NCBI GenBank assembly: GCA_030679805.1
Contig: JAUXST010000885.1
Location: 1-5,146, forward strand
Direction of reading: 5' to 3'
From: Reyranella sp.
GTDB taxonomy: Bacteria; Pseudomonadota; Alphaproteobacteria; Reyranellales; Reyranellaceae
DNA length: 5,146 nt
Positions 1-4,708 of the stretch are shown piece by piece. Position 1 is the first letter of the stretch; every line of letters begins with the position of its first letter. The position numbers and the translations under genes were made by a program. Under the pieces are notes generated by a model. It was not told the DNA's origin. It ran no database searches and was given only the letters and a program-made list of their open reading frames with translations.

Positions 1-120
1 ATTCGGCGTGGGGTTGAGACGGGGTTGTTCTTGGGACTGTCCACGGGTCAGCACCCGCGGCGGCTGCACCAGGCCTAAAAGGCGACCCGCGGGCGTGCCG
101 CGGGAGGTCTTGCCGGAATG
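1..120. other. Unassigned left margin with clustered short hairpins
   Basis: No gene can be assigned with confidence. In plus frame 1 the window edge is open for 25 codons up to a TAA at 76-78, which could be the C-terminus of a gene lying to the left. On the minus strand a GTG at 44 opens a frame to the edge, but it has no Shine-Dalgarno. Short perfect stems are crowded here: CGGGT/ACCCG at 44-57 with a CAGC loop, GCCT/AGGC at 73-83, and CCCGCGG/CCGCGGG at 86-104 with a 5-nt loop. None is followed by a T-tract on the plus strand. They may be part of a structured RNA end or simply reflect high GC. Confidence 0.3.
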
Positions 121-149
121 AAAAAAGCCGGCGCGGTCCAAGCGCCAAC
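121..149 (-). terminator. Intrinsic terminator of the glyoxalase-GFA operon
   Basis: Read on the minus strand, an 8-bp stem (GTTGGCGC pairing with GCGCCGGC, including two G-U pairs, 7-nt loop) is followed directly by six T residues (A121-A126 on the plus strand). It lies about 40 nt past the stop codon of the GFA-type gene at 189. This is the classic layout of a factor-independent terminator and marks the end of that two-gene transcript. Confidence 0.8.
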
Positions 150-188
150 CTATCAAAATACATAGCATATTCCTGCTGAACCTGCAGT

Positions 189-644
189 TCACATCTGCGT
201 GAGCGGATGCTGGCAGTGCAAGCACAATGCCGTCCCTTTCCAGCAGGCCTTAGTGGGGCGAGCCTGCGGATAGACCGGCAGGGCATCCTCGAGCCTGACC
301 CAGGAGAGCCGCGACCGGCCGTAGGTATAGTCGATCGGCGGTGCCTGTTCGGCGTCCTCCAGCGAGCAGGCCGTGACGTCGATCTTGTCGGAATGCCCTG
401 TCGATTCGAACGTGAGCGGCGTGCCGCAGGCCGCGCAAAAGGTCCGCGTCGCCTGCTCGGACGACCTGAAGCGCGCGGGCTCGCCCGCGACAAAGCGGAA
501 CGAGCCGGCCGGAACGCTGAACCAGGCGACGAACGGCGCGCCGCTGGTGCCGCGGCAGGTCGTGCAATGGCAGGCTGTCCTCTGCTGCGGACTCGCCGCC
601 GTCTCGTACCGGACGGCGCCGCAATAACATCCACCCTTCAGCAT
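189..644 (-). CDS. GFA-family (glutathione-dependent formaldehyde-activating enzyme-like) zinc protein
   Basis: Predicted 151-residue cytoplasmic protein of the GFA/CENP-V zinc family (Mss4-like fold). Founding members were described as catalysing S-hydroxymethylglutathione formation from formaldehyde and glutathione, but most homologues have unknown substrates. The full seven-cysteine ligand set is visible: C6 and C8 in GGCYCGAVRYE, C25, C27 and C30 in CHCTTCR, and C70 and C73 in CAACGTPL, which fits two zinc sites. The start at 644 is preferred over an upstream ATG at 803 because GGGGGAGGT lies 4 nt before it, homologues begin with this MLKGGCYCGAVRYE motif, and the longer form would overlap the upstream gene. 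It begins 16 bp after the VOC gene, so the two are almost certainly cotranscribed. The last 20 or so residues (about 131-151) extend past the usual family end and add C134, C141 and C144. Family assignment is firm; the substrate is unknown. Confidence 0.9.
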   Translation of the reverse strand: MLKGGCYCGAVRYETAASPQQRTACHCTTCRGTSGAPFVAWFSVPAGSFRFVAGEPARFRSSEQATRTFCAACGTPLTFESTGHSDKIDVTACSLEDAEQAPPIDYTYGRSRLSWVRLEDALPVYPQARPTKACWKGTALCLHCQHPLTQM

Positions 645-660
645 CGGGACCTCCCCCGGC

Positions 661-1032
661 TCACTTCCCGCAGTATGCCTCGATACGGTAGCCGTCGGGA
701 TCGACGACGAAGGCAGCGTAGTAGTTCGGACTGTAGTCCGCCCGCACGCCGGGCTTGCCGTTGTCCGTGCCGCCGGCCTTGAGCGCCGCGGCATGGAAGG
801 CATCGACCGCCTTTCGGTCCTTGGCGACGAAGCAGAAGTGCAGGCCCGATTCCATATCGGCCTTCACCGGTTTCTTGGTAACGCCCAGCCACAGGCCCAC
901 GGCCTTGTCGCCGTAGCCCAGCGATCCCTCGCCATCGCTCAGCCGCGTGTAGCCCAGCGGCGCGAGCGCCGCGTCATAGAACTTTCCCGCCCGCTTGATG
1001 TCGCTGACGCCGATGGAAACGTGGTCGAACAT
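661..1032 (-). CDS. VOC superfamily (glyoxalase/bleomycin resistance/dioxygenase-like) protein
   Basis: A 123-residue single-module vicinal-oxygen-chelate protein, the normal size for this group, which works as a dimer or by domain pairing. The N-terminal MFDHVSIGVSDIKRAGKFYDAAL carries the first metal ligand H4. H65 (in GLHFCF) and E118 (in DPDGYRIEAYC) are the expected second and terminal ligands, and the DPDG-x-IE end motif is typical. Members include glyoxalase I, ring-cleaving dioxygenases, FosA-type enzymes and many uncharacterised proteins, so no substrate is assigned. The start at 1032 is supported by AGAGGA about 8 nt upstream on the minus strand. It is the first gene of an operon with the GFA-type gene 16 bp downstream and is divergent from the CGNR regulator. 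Pairing with a possible aldehyde/glutathione enzyme suggests detoxification of a reactive carbonyl compound; this is inference. Confidence 0.91.
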   Translation of the reverse strand: MFDHVSIGVSDIKRAGKFYDAALAPLGYTRLSDGEGSLGYGDKAVGLWLGVTKKPVKADMESGLHFCFVAKDRKAVDAFHAAALKAGGTDNGKPGVRADYSPNYYAAFVVDPDGYRIEAYCGK

Positions 1033-1046
1033 GGTCTGATCCTCTC

Positions 1047-1074
1047 TTAACTATATAACTGGTTATATGGTTAA
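1047..1074. promoter_or_regulatory. 28-bp AT-rich imperfect palindrome, candidate operator O1
   Basis: The left half reads TTAAC, T, ATATAAC, T. The right half reads G, GTTATAT, G, GTTAA. The halves are mirror complements except for one pair (T1052/G1069) and the two central bases. The tetramer TAAC occurs at 1048 and 1056, and its complement GTTA at 1062 and 1070, giving spacings of 8, 6 and 8. It starts 15 bp upstream of the VOC start codon and stands out as AT-rich in a GC-rich background. On the minus strand it contains TATAAC and TATAGT, plausible -10 elements, so a bound protein would block the VOC promoter. The likely ligand is the divergently encoded CGNR regulator; this is inference from position. 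Confidence 0.65.
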
Positions 1075-1092
1075 TAGCAGGCATCTGCCTTG

Positions 1093-1120
1093 TCAACCGC
1101 TCAACCGGTTACTAAGTCTG
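1093..1120. promoter_or_regulatory. Candidate second operator O2 / regulator promoter region
   Basis: CAAC at 1094 and 1102 and GTTA at 1108 repeat the element spacing of the palindrome at 1047-1074 with a constant 46-bp offset. The fourth element, expected at 1116, reads GTCT and is degenerate. The shared core is AACYGGTTA (1057-1065 and 1103-1111). TTGTCA at 1090-1095 could be the -35 of the regulator, and TTGACA on the minus strand (1096-1091) is a consensus -35 facing the VOC gene. No convincing -10 is seen for either. The site abuts the regulator start codon, which would fit autoregulation. Confidence 0.45.
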
Positions 1121-1124
1121 ACAA

Positions 1125-1676
1125 ATGAATCGACCCGATCTGTGCCTGGAGTTCGTCAATACGCGCTATTGGCGAGGCCAGGCGGCGCCGACCGAGACAC
1201 TGACGGCGCCGGAGGAACTGGCGGCCTGGGTGGCCGCCAATGGCGGGCCCAAATCGGTCAAACCGACGACACCCAAGGAGTTCGATCGTGCGATCGAGTT
1301 GCGCGAGAGCCTGCATCGCCTGTTCGATGCCCAGGCGCAGGACAAAACGCCTGCCGCACGCGATCTAGAAGCGCTCAATGCGGCCCTGGCGGCAGCACCT
1401 GCGCGCACGACGCTCAGGCGCGAACGCGGCGGCTACGGCTGGGACGTCGACATGAAATCGGGAACAGCGCTTGCCCTGCTGGCACCGGTCCTGTGGACGG
1501 CGGGCGATCTGCTGGCCGGCCCCCGGCTCGACCGCGTGCGCCGCTGCGCCAATCCCGAGTGCGGCTGGCTGTTCCTCGACGACAGCCGCGCCGGCAAGCG
1601 GCGCTGGTGTTCCATGCAAAGCTGCGGCAATCGCGCCAAGGCGCGGCGGCATTATCACAAGAGCCGCGAGGAGTAG
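1125..1676 (+). CDS. ABATE/CGNR zinc-finger transcriptional regulator
   Basis: A 183-residue putative cytoplasmic DNA-binding regulator. Residues 1-125 match the ABATE domain (PF07336-type), recognisable from LCLEFVNTRYWRG near the N-terminus. Residues 137-180 form the CGNR zinc finger (PF11706-type), with ligands C141, C146, C162 and C167, the name motif CGNR at 167-170, and a basic tail ending KARRHYHKSREE. The family is proposed to contain stress-responsive transcription regulators; effectors are largely unknown. The start is fixed: an in-frame TGA sits at 1119-1121 and the next ATG is at 1125. No Shine-Dalgarno precedes it, so translation may be leaderless or depend on weak initiation. 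It is divergent from the VOC-GFA operon across a 92-bp gap with two candidate operators, so it probably controls that operon and itself. Confidence 0.93.
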   Translation: MNRPDLCLEFVNTRYWRGQAAPTETLTAPEELAAWVAANGGPKSVKPTTPKEFDRAIELRESLHRLFDAQAQDKTPAARDLEALNAALAAAPARTTLRRERGGYGWDVDMKSGTALALLAPVLWTAGDLLAGPRLDRVRRCANPECGWLFLDDSRAGKRRWCSMQSCGNRAKARRHYHKSREE

Positions 1677-1681
1677 CGGAC

Positions 1682-1706
1682 AAAAAAAGGGCCCGTGAGG
1701 GCCCTT
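1682..1706 (-). terminator. Terminator hairpin between convergent genes, mainly serving the SCP2 gene
   Basis: A perfect 8-bp stem (AAGGGCCC at 1687-1694 and GGGCCCTT at 1699-1706) with a GTGA tetraloop. On the minus strand the stem runs into a T-tract made by the seven A residues at 1682-1688, giving a strong intrinsic terminator about 65 nt past the SCP2 stop. On the plus strand the tail is only TTCTCAT, so it would be weaker for the CGNR gene, whose stop is 10 nt before the stem. Confidence 0.85.
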
Positions 1707-1758
1707 CTCATAACTACCGTGTGGGCTCTCGCGCCTCTGAAGGCGCTGCCGCCCACCG

Positions 1759-1779
1759 GCGCTAAGCGCAGCTTAGCGC
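1759..1779. repeat. Perfect 9-bp inverted repeat overlapping the SCP2 stop codon
   Basis: GCGCTAAGC (1759-1767) and GCTTAGCGC (1771-1779) are exact reverse complements around the triloop GCA. The SCP2 TAA stop (1773-1775, minus strand) lies inside one arm. No T-tract follows on either strand, so it is not a complete terminator. It may stabilise the mRNA 3' end or slow transcripts ahead of the terminator hairpin at 1682-1706. Confidence 0.6.
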
Positions 1780-2069
1780 AGGATGCTTTGCAGCTTCATG
1801 GCGACGCCCATGTCGCCCTCGATCTTGAGCTTGCCGGTCATGAAAGCCGTCATGCCATCGAGCTTGCCGCCGATCAGGTCGGAAAAGTCGCCGAAATCCA
1901 TCTTGATGGTGCAGTCCGCGGCCTTGTCGTCGTTGCTGATGGCGGGCGGTGTCTGGTTGCCGTCGATATGGACGACACCCTGATCCGTGGTGAACTTCAC
2001 AGAGTTTCCGAAGGCGGTCTTCTTGGACGCGCCCTCCTGCATCTTTGCGGTGATTTCCTGCAACGTCAT
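1773..2069 (-). CDS. SCP2 sterol-binding domain protein (small lipid carrier)
   Basis: A 98-residue protein consisting of one SCP2 domain, close to the usual length for standalone bacterial members. The N-terminal MTLQEITAKMQEGASK helix, a central beta segment (VKFTTDQGVVHIDG), the ADCTIKMDFGDFSDLIGGKLDGMTAFMTGKLKIEGD stretch split over residues 51-85, and the closing helix MGVAMKLQSIL are characteristic. There is no signal peptide, so it should be cytosolic. SCP2 domains bind fatty acyl-CoAs, sterols and other hydrophobic ligands in a tunnel; the bacterial ligand is generally unknown. The start at 2069 is supported by GGGAG 8 nt upstream. It is divergent from the SDR-carboxylase-dehydrogenase operon and shares its promoter region, suggesting coregulation and a role in handling hydrophobic acyl-CoA intermediates; this is inference. 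Confidence 0.9.
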   Translation of the reverse strand: MTLQEITAKMQEGASKKTAFGNSVKFTTDQGVVHIDGNQTPPAISNDDKAADCTIKMDFGDFSDLIGGKLDGMTAFMTGKLKIEGDMGVAMKLQSILR

Positions 2070-2107
2070 GGCTTGCTCCCGGCTTTCGAAGGACCGGTCC
2101 CGATTAC

Positions 2108-2129
2108 TTGACCTTTACGTAAACGTCAA
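2108..2129. promoter_or_regulatory. 22-bp palindromic operator in the SCP2 / atu-like divergent promoter
   Basis: TTGAC, C, then the perfect 10-mer TTTACGTAAA, then C, GTCAA: the whole element is self-complementary except for the C2113/C2124 pair. TTGACC on the plus strand and TTGACG on the minus strand could act as -35 boxes, with the palindrome lying in the spacer of both divergent promoters. TACAGC at 2131-2136 (plus, 17-bp spacer) and TAATCG at 2106-2101 (minus, 17-bp spacer) are weak -10 candidates. The sequence resembles MerR-family LiuR-type sites reported for branched-chain acyl-CoA catabolic genes in proteobacteria; that comparison is from memory and not verified. Confidence 0.7.
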
Positions 2130-2219
2130 CTACAGCCCGAGCATCGAACCGCACATCACAAGAGGCTTTGATGCACGGGCCGCCGGCCGATAAGAGCCGG
2201 AGAGAAACGTGGAGGAAAC

Positions 2220-3086
2220 ATGTCGTATCGCTCGGTCTTCAAACCGGGACTGTTTGAGGGCCAGACCGTGATCGTCACCGGTGGCGGCAGCGGAATCGGG
2301 CGCTGCACGGCGCATGAGATCGCAGCGCTGGGCGCACACGTGGTGATCACCGGCCGCAAGCCGGAGAAGCTCGACGTCGTGAAGGCCGAGATCGAGGCAT
2401 CGGGCGGCACCTGCGAGACCCACGCCTTCGACATCCGAGAAGAGACCCAGGTGAAGGAGGCGATCGAGAAGATCGTCGCCGCCAACAGCCGCATCCACGG
2501 CCTGTTCAACAATGCCGGCGGCCAGTTCCCCTCGCCTGCCGCCTCGATGAGCGCCAAGGGCTTCGACGTCGTGGTGCGCAACAACCTCACCGGCGGCTTC
2601 ATCGTCAGCCGTGAAGTCTTCACCCAATCGATGGAGAAGCACGGCGGCTCGATCGTCAACATGGCGGCCGACATGCGCAACGGCTTCCCCAACATGGCCC
2701 ACACCGGCGCCGCGCGCGCGGGCATGGTGAACCTCTCGATGACGCTCGCCCACGAATGGGCCTATGCCGGCGTGCGCGTGAATGCCGTGTCGCCCGGCTG
2801 GATCGCCTCCTCGGGCATGGACACCTACACCGGCGAATTCAAGGACCGCATTCCCAAACTCCGGACCTACTGCCCGCTCGGCCGGCTCGGCACCGAAAGC
2901 GAGGTCTCGGCCGCGGTCTGCTTCCTGCTGAGCGATGCCGCGGCCTACGTCACCGGCACCGAGCTTCGCATCGACGGCGGCGTGCCGCTCGGCAACCGCT
3001 CGATGGACCTCGTGACGACCGACCGTTCCAAGCCCTTCAACGGCTTCCATCTCGCCAAGACGCCCAAAGTGCTGGGAGGCGAATAG
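2220..3086 (+). CDS. atuB: Short-chain dehydrogenase/reductase, AtuB-like (enoyl-CoA reductase type)
   Basis: A 288-residue Rossmann-fold SDR, slightly longer than classical 250-residue members because of N- and C-terminal extensions. The nucleotide-binding motif TGGGSGIG is at 20-27, NNAG at 97-100, and the C-terminal SPGWI and IDGG segments are present. TGR at 44-46 after the second strand suggests NADP(H) preference. The catalytic region reads HTGAARAG (161-168): the canonical Tyr is replaced by T162 and the canonical Lys by R166, a pattern seen in the peroxisomal trans-2-enoyl-CoA reductase/2,4-dienoyl-CoA reductase branch. GGAGG lies 4 nt before the ATG. It is first in the operon, 3 bp before the carboxylase gene. 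Order and neighbours match atuB of acyclic terpene utilization, whose exact reaction is unsettled (alcohol/aldehyde oxidation has been proposed). The SDR fold is certain; the gene symbol rests mainly on context. Confidence 0.88.
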   Translation: MSYRSVFKPGLFEGQTVIVTGGGSGIGRCTAHEIAALGAHVVITGRKPEKLDVVKAEIEASGGTCETHAFDIREETQVKEAIEKIVAANSRIHGLFNNAGGQFPSPAASMSAKGFDVVVRNNLTGGFIVSREVFTQSMEKHGGSIVNMAADMRNGFPNMAHTGAARAGMVNLSMTLAHEWAYAGVRVNAVSPGWIASSGMDTYTGEFKDRIPKLRTYCPLGRLGTESEVSAAVCFLLSDAAAYVTGTELRIDGGVPLGNRSMDLVTTDRSKPFNGFHLAKTPKVLGGE

Positions 3087-3089
3087 CCC

Positions 3090-4706
3090 ATGCCGGTCTT
3101 CGAAAGCCAGATCGACATCAACAGCGACGAGTTCGGGCGCAACCGCGAGAGGATGCTGGCGGCGATCCAGGAGTTCCGCGACGCCGAGGCCGTCGTCCAG
3201 GCCGCCACCGAGAAATCGCGCGCCCGCTTCGCCAAGCGCAAGCAACTGATGCCGCGCGAGCGCATCGCATTGCTGCTCGACCGCGGCGCGCCGTTCCTCG
3301 AGCTGATGAGCCTGGCCGGCTACCGCATGTACGACGACAAGGACGGCACCGGCGCAGGCGGCGGGGCGATTGCCGGCATCGGCTACGTCCAAGGCGTGCG
3401 CTGCATGGTGTCGGCCTCCAACAGCGCGGTGAAGGGCGGCACCATCTCGCCCTCGGGTCAGCGCAAGGGCCAGCGCATGCAGCAGGTCGTGATGGAGAAC
3501 AAGCTGCCGCTCGTCTACCTGGTCGAATCGGGCGGCGCCAACCTGATGTACCAGGCTGAGATCTTCATTCCGGGCGGTCGCGGCTTCGCCAACCAGGCGC
3601 GCATGTCGGCGCGCGGCATCCCGCAGGTAACGGTCGTGCACGGTTCCTCGACCGCAGGCGGCGCCTATCTGCCCGGCCTCTCCGACTACGTCATCATGGT
3701 GCGCAACCAAGCCAAGGTGTTCTTGGCCGGCCCGCCGCTCCTGAAGGCCGCGACCGGGGAGATCGCAACCGACGAGGATCTGGGCGGCGCGGAAATGCAC
3801 GCCACCGTCTCGGGCGTCGCCGAATGGATGGCCGAGAACGACGCCGACGGCATCCGCATGGCGCGCGACGTGATCGCGAGCTGGCACTGGAACGACAGGC
3901 TACCGCCCAGCAAGGACAGGCCGTTCAAGGAACCGCGCTACGACATCGAGGAGCTTTGCGGCGTGGTGCCGCCCTCGCACAAGGATCCATACGACGTGCG
4001 CGAGGTGATCGCCCGCCTCGTCGATGGCTCGGATTTCCTCGAATTCAAGGGCCTCTATGACCAGCAGACGATCTGCGGCTGGGCCGAGATCGAGGGCGAG
4101 CCGGTGGCTTTCATCGGCAACAACGGGCCGATCACCGTCAAAGGCTCGGTGAAGGCCGCGCAATTCATCCAGCTCTGCTGCCAGCAGGGCACGCCGATCG
4201 TCTATCTGCAGAACACTACCGGCTACATGGTGGGGACCGAGGCCGAGCGCGGCGGCATCGTCAAGCACGGCTCCAAGATGATCCAGGCGGTGGCCAATGC
4301 GACGGTGCCGCAGATCACAATCGTGATCGGCGGAAGCTTCGGCGCCGGCAACTACGGCATGTGCGGGCGTTCCTACGATCCGCGCTTCATCTTCGCCTGG
4401 CCCAACAGCCGCACCGCGGTCATGGGTGGCGAGCAGGCAGCGGGCGTGATGAAGACCGTGACCGAGCAGAAATTCCTGCGCGAGGGCAAGGAGCCGCCCC
4501 GGGAGCAGATCGACAAGATGTTCAAGGGCATCGTCGACCAGTTCGAGCGCGAATCGACGGCGCTCTACGGCACGGCGCATCTGTGGGACGATGGCATCAT
4601 CGATCCGCGCGACACGCGCCGGGTGCTGGCCTTCACCCTCTCGATCGCCCGCGAATCGATCGTGCGACCGCTCAATCCGATAACTTTCGGCGTAGCAAGG
4701 ATGTAG
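3090..4706 (+). CDS. atuC: Acyl-CoA carboxylase carboxyltransferase (beta) subunit, probable geranyl-CoA carboxylase AtuC
   Basis: A 538-residue biotin-dependent carboxyltransferase, the normal length for MCC/GCC beta subunits. It would transfer CO2 from carboxybiotin on an alpha subunit to a branched enoyl-CoA, as an alpha6beta6 complex. The N-domain has GGTISPSGQRKGQR (116-129), ESGGANL (146-152) and the oxyanion motif SSTAGGAY (186-193). The C-domain has NNGPI (344-348), LQNTTGYMVG (373-382), GGSFGAGNYGMCGR (414-427), WPN (437-439) and MGGEQAAG (445-452). The C-terminal FGVARM resembles FGIFRM of MCC. At residue 162 (PGGRGFANQ) it has Gly where MCC has the Phe of HFGR, the residue reported to separate geranyl-CoA from methylcrotonyl-CoA carboxylases. 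GGGAGG lies 10 nt before the start. The dehydrogenase follows 2 bp downstream. An MCC-like enzyme for another branched acyl-CoA remains possible. No biotin carboxylase subunit lies in the window. Confidence 0.88.
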   Translation: MPVFESQIDINSDEFGRNRERMLAAIQEFRDAEAVVQAATEKSRARFAKRKQLMPRERIALLLDRGAPFLELMSLAGYRMYDDKDGTGAGGGAIAGIGYVQGVRCMVSASNSAVKGGTISPSGQRKGQRMQQVVMENKLPLVYLVESGGANLMYQAEIFIPGGRGFANQARMSARGIPQVTVVHGSSTAGGAYLPGLSDYVIMVRNQAKVFLAGPPLLKAATGEIATDEDLGGAEMHATVSGVAEWMAENDADGIRMARDVIASWHWNDRLPPSKDRPFKEPRYDIEELCGVVPPSHKDPYDVREVIARLVDGSDFLEFKGLYDQQTICGWAEIEGEPVAFIGNNGPITVKGSVKAAQFIQLCCQQGTPIVYLQNTTGYMVGTEAERGGIVKHGSKMIQAVANATVPQITIVIGGSFGAGNYGMCGRSYDPRFIFAWPNSRTAVMGGEQAAGVMKTVTEQKFLREGKEPPREQIDKMFKGIVDQFERESTALYGTAHLWDDGIIDPRDTRRVLAFTLSIARESIVRPLNPITFGVARM

Positions 4707-4708
4707 AG

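Noticed and set aside
1..44. Start of a minus-strand gene at GTG 44
   Set aside because: Its 14 or so residues look like a polar N-terminus, but there is no ribosome site and too little sequence to judge.
1..78. C-terminus of an upstream plus-strand gene ending TAA at 76-78
   Set aside because: Only 25 codons are visible with no recognisable motif; in GC-rich DNA such a stretch is often open by chance, so it is not called as a CDS.
645..803. Longer start for the GFA-type protein at 803
   Set aside because: The extra 53 residues are low-complexity Arg/Thr/Ser/Pro sequence overlapping the VOC gene out of frame; the start at 644 has a strong Shine-Dalgarno and matches the family N-terminus.
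1067..1765. A 232-codon plus-strand open frame overlapping the CGNR gene
   Set aside because: It is an out-of-frame shadow of the CGNR gene, with no domain, and it runs through the terminator hairpin.
2091..2100. Perfect 10-bp palindrome GGACCGGTCC upstream of SCP2
   Set aside because: It is short and GC-rich with no partner repeat; it could be chance, and the 22-bp palindrome next to it is a far better operator candidate.
2183..2200. CCGGC/GCCGG stem in the SDR leader
   Set aside because: It is only 5 bp with an 8-nt loop, no T-tract and no resemblance to a known riboswitch.
2130..3887. A 585-codon open frame on the minus strand, antisense to the SDR and carboxylase genes
   Set aside because: It is opposite two genes with clear family motifs and good ribosome sites. 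Its His/Arg/Asp/Ala/Val/Gly-rich translation has no recognisable domain, and long antisense frames are expected where the sense strand has high GC3.
3900..4580. A 226-codon minus-strand open frame inside the carboxylase gene
   Set aside because: Same shadow effect: no domain and no ribosome site recognised, fully inside a well-supported gene.
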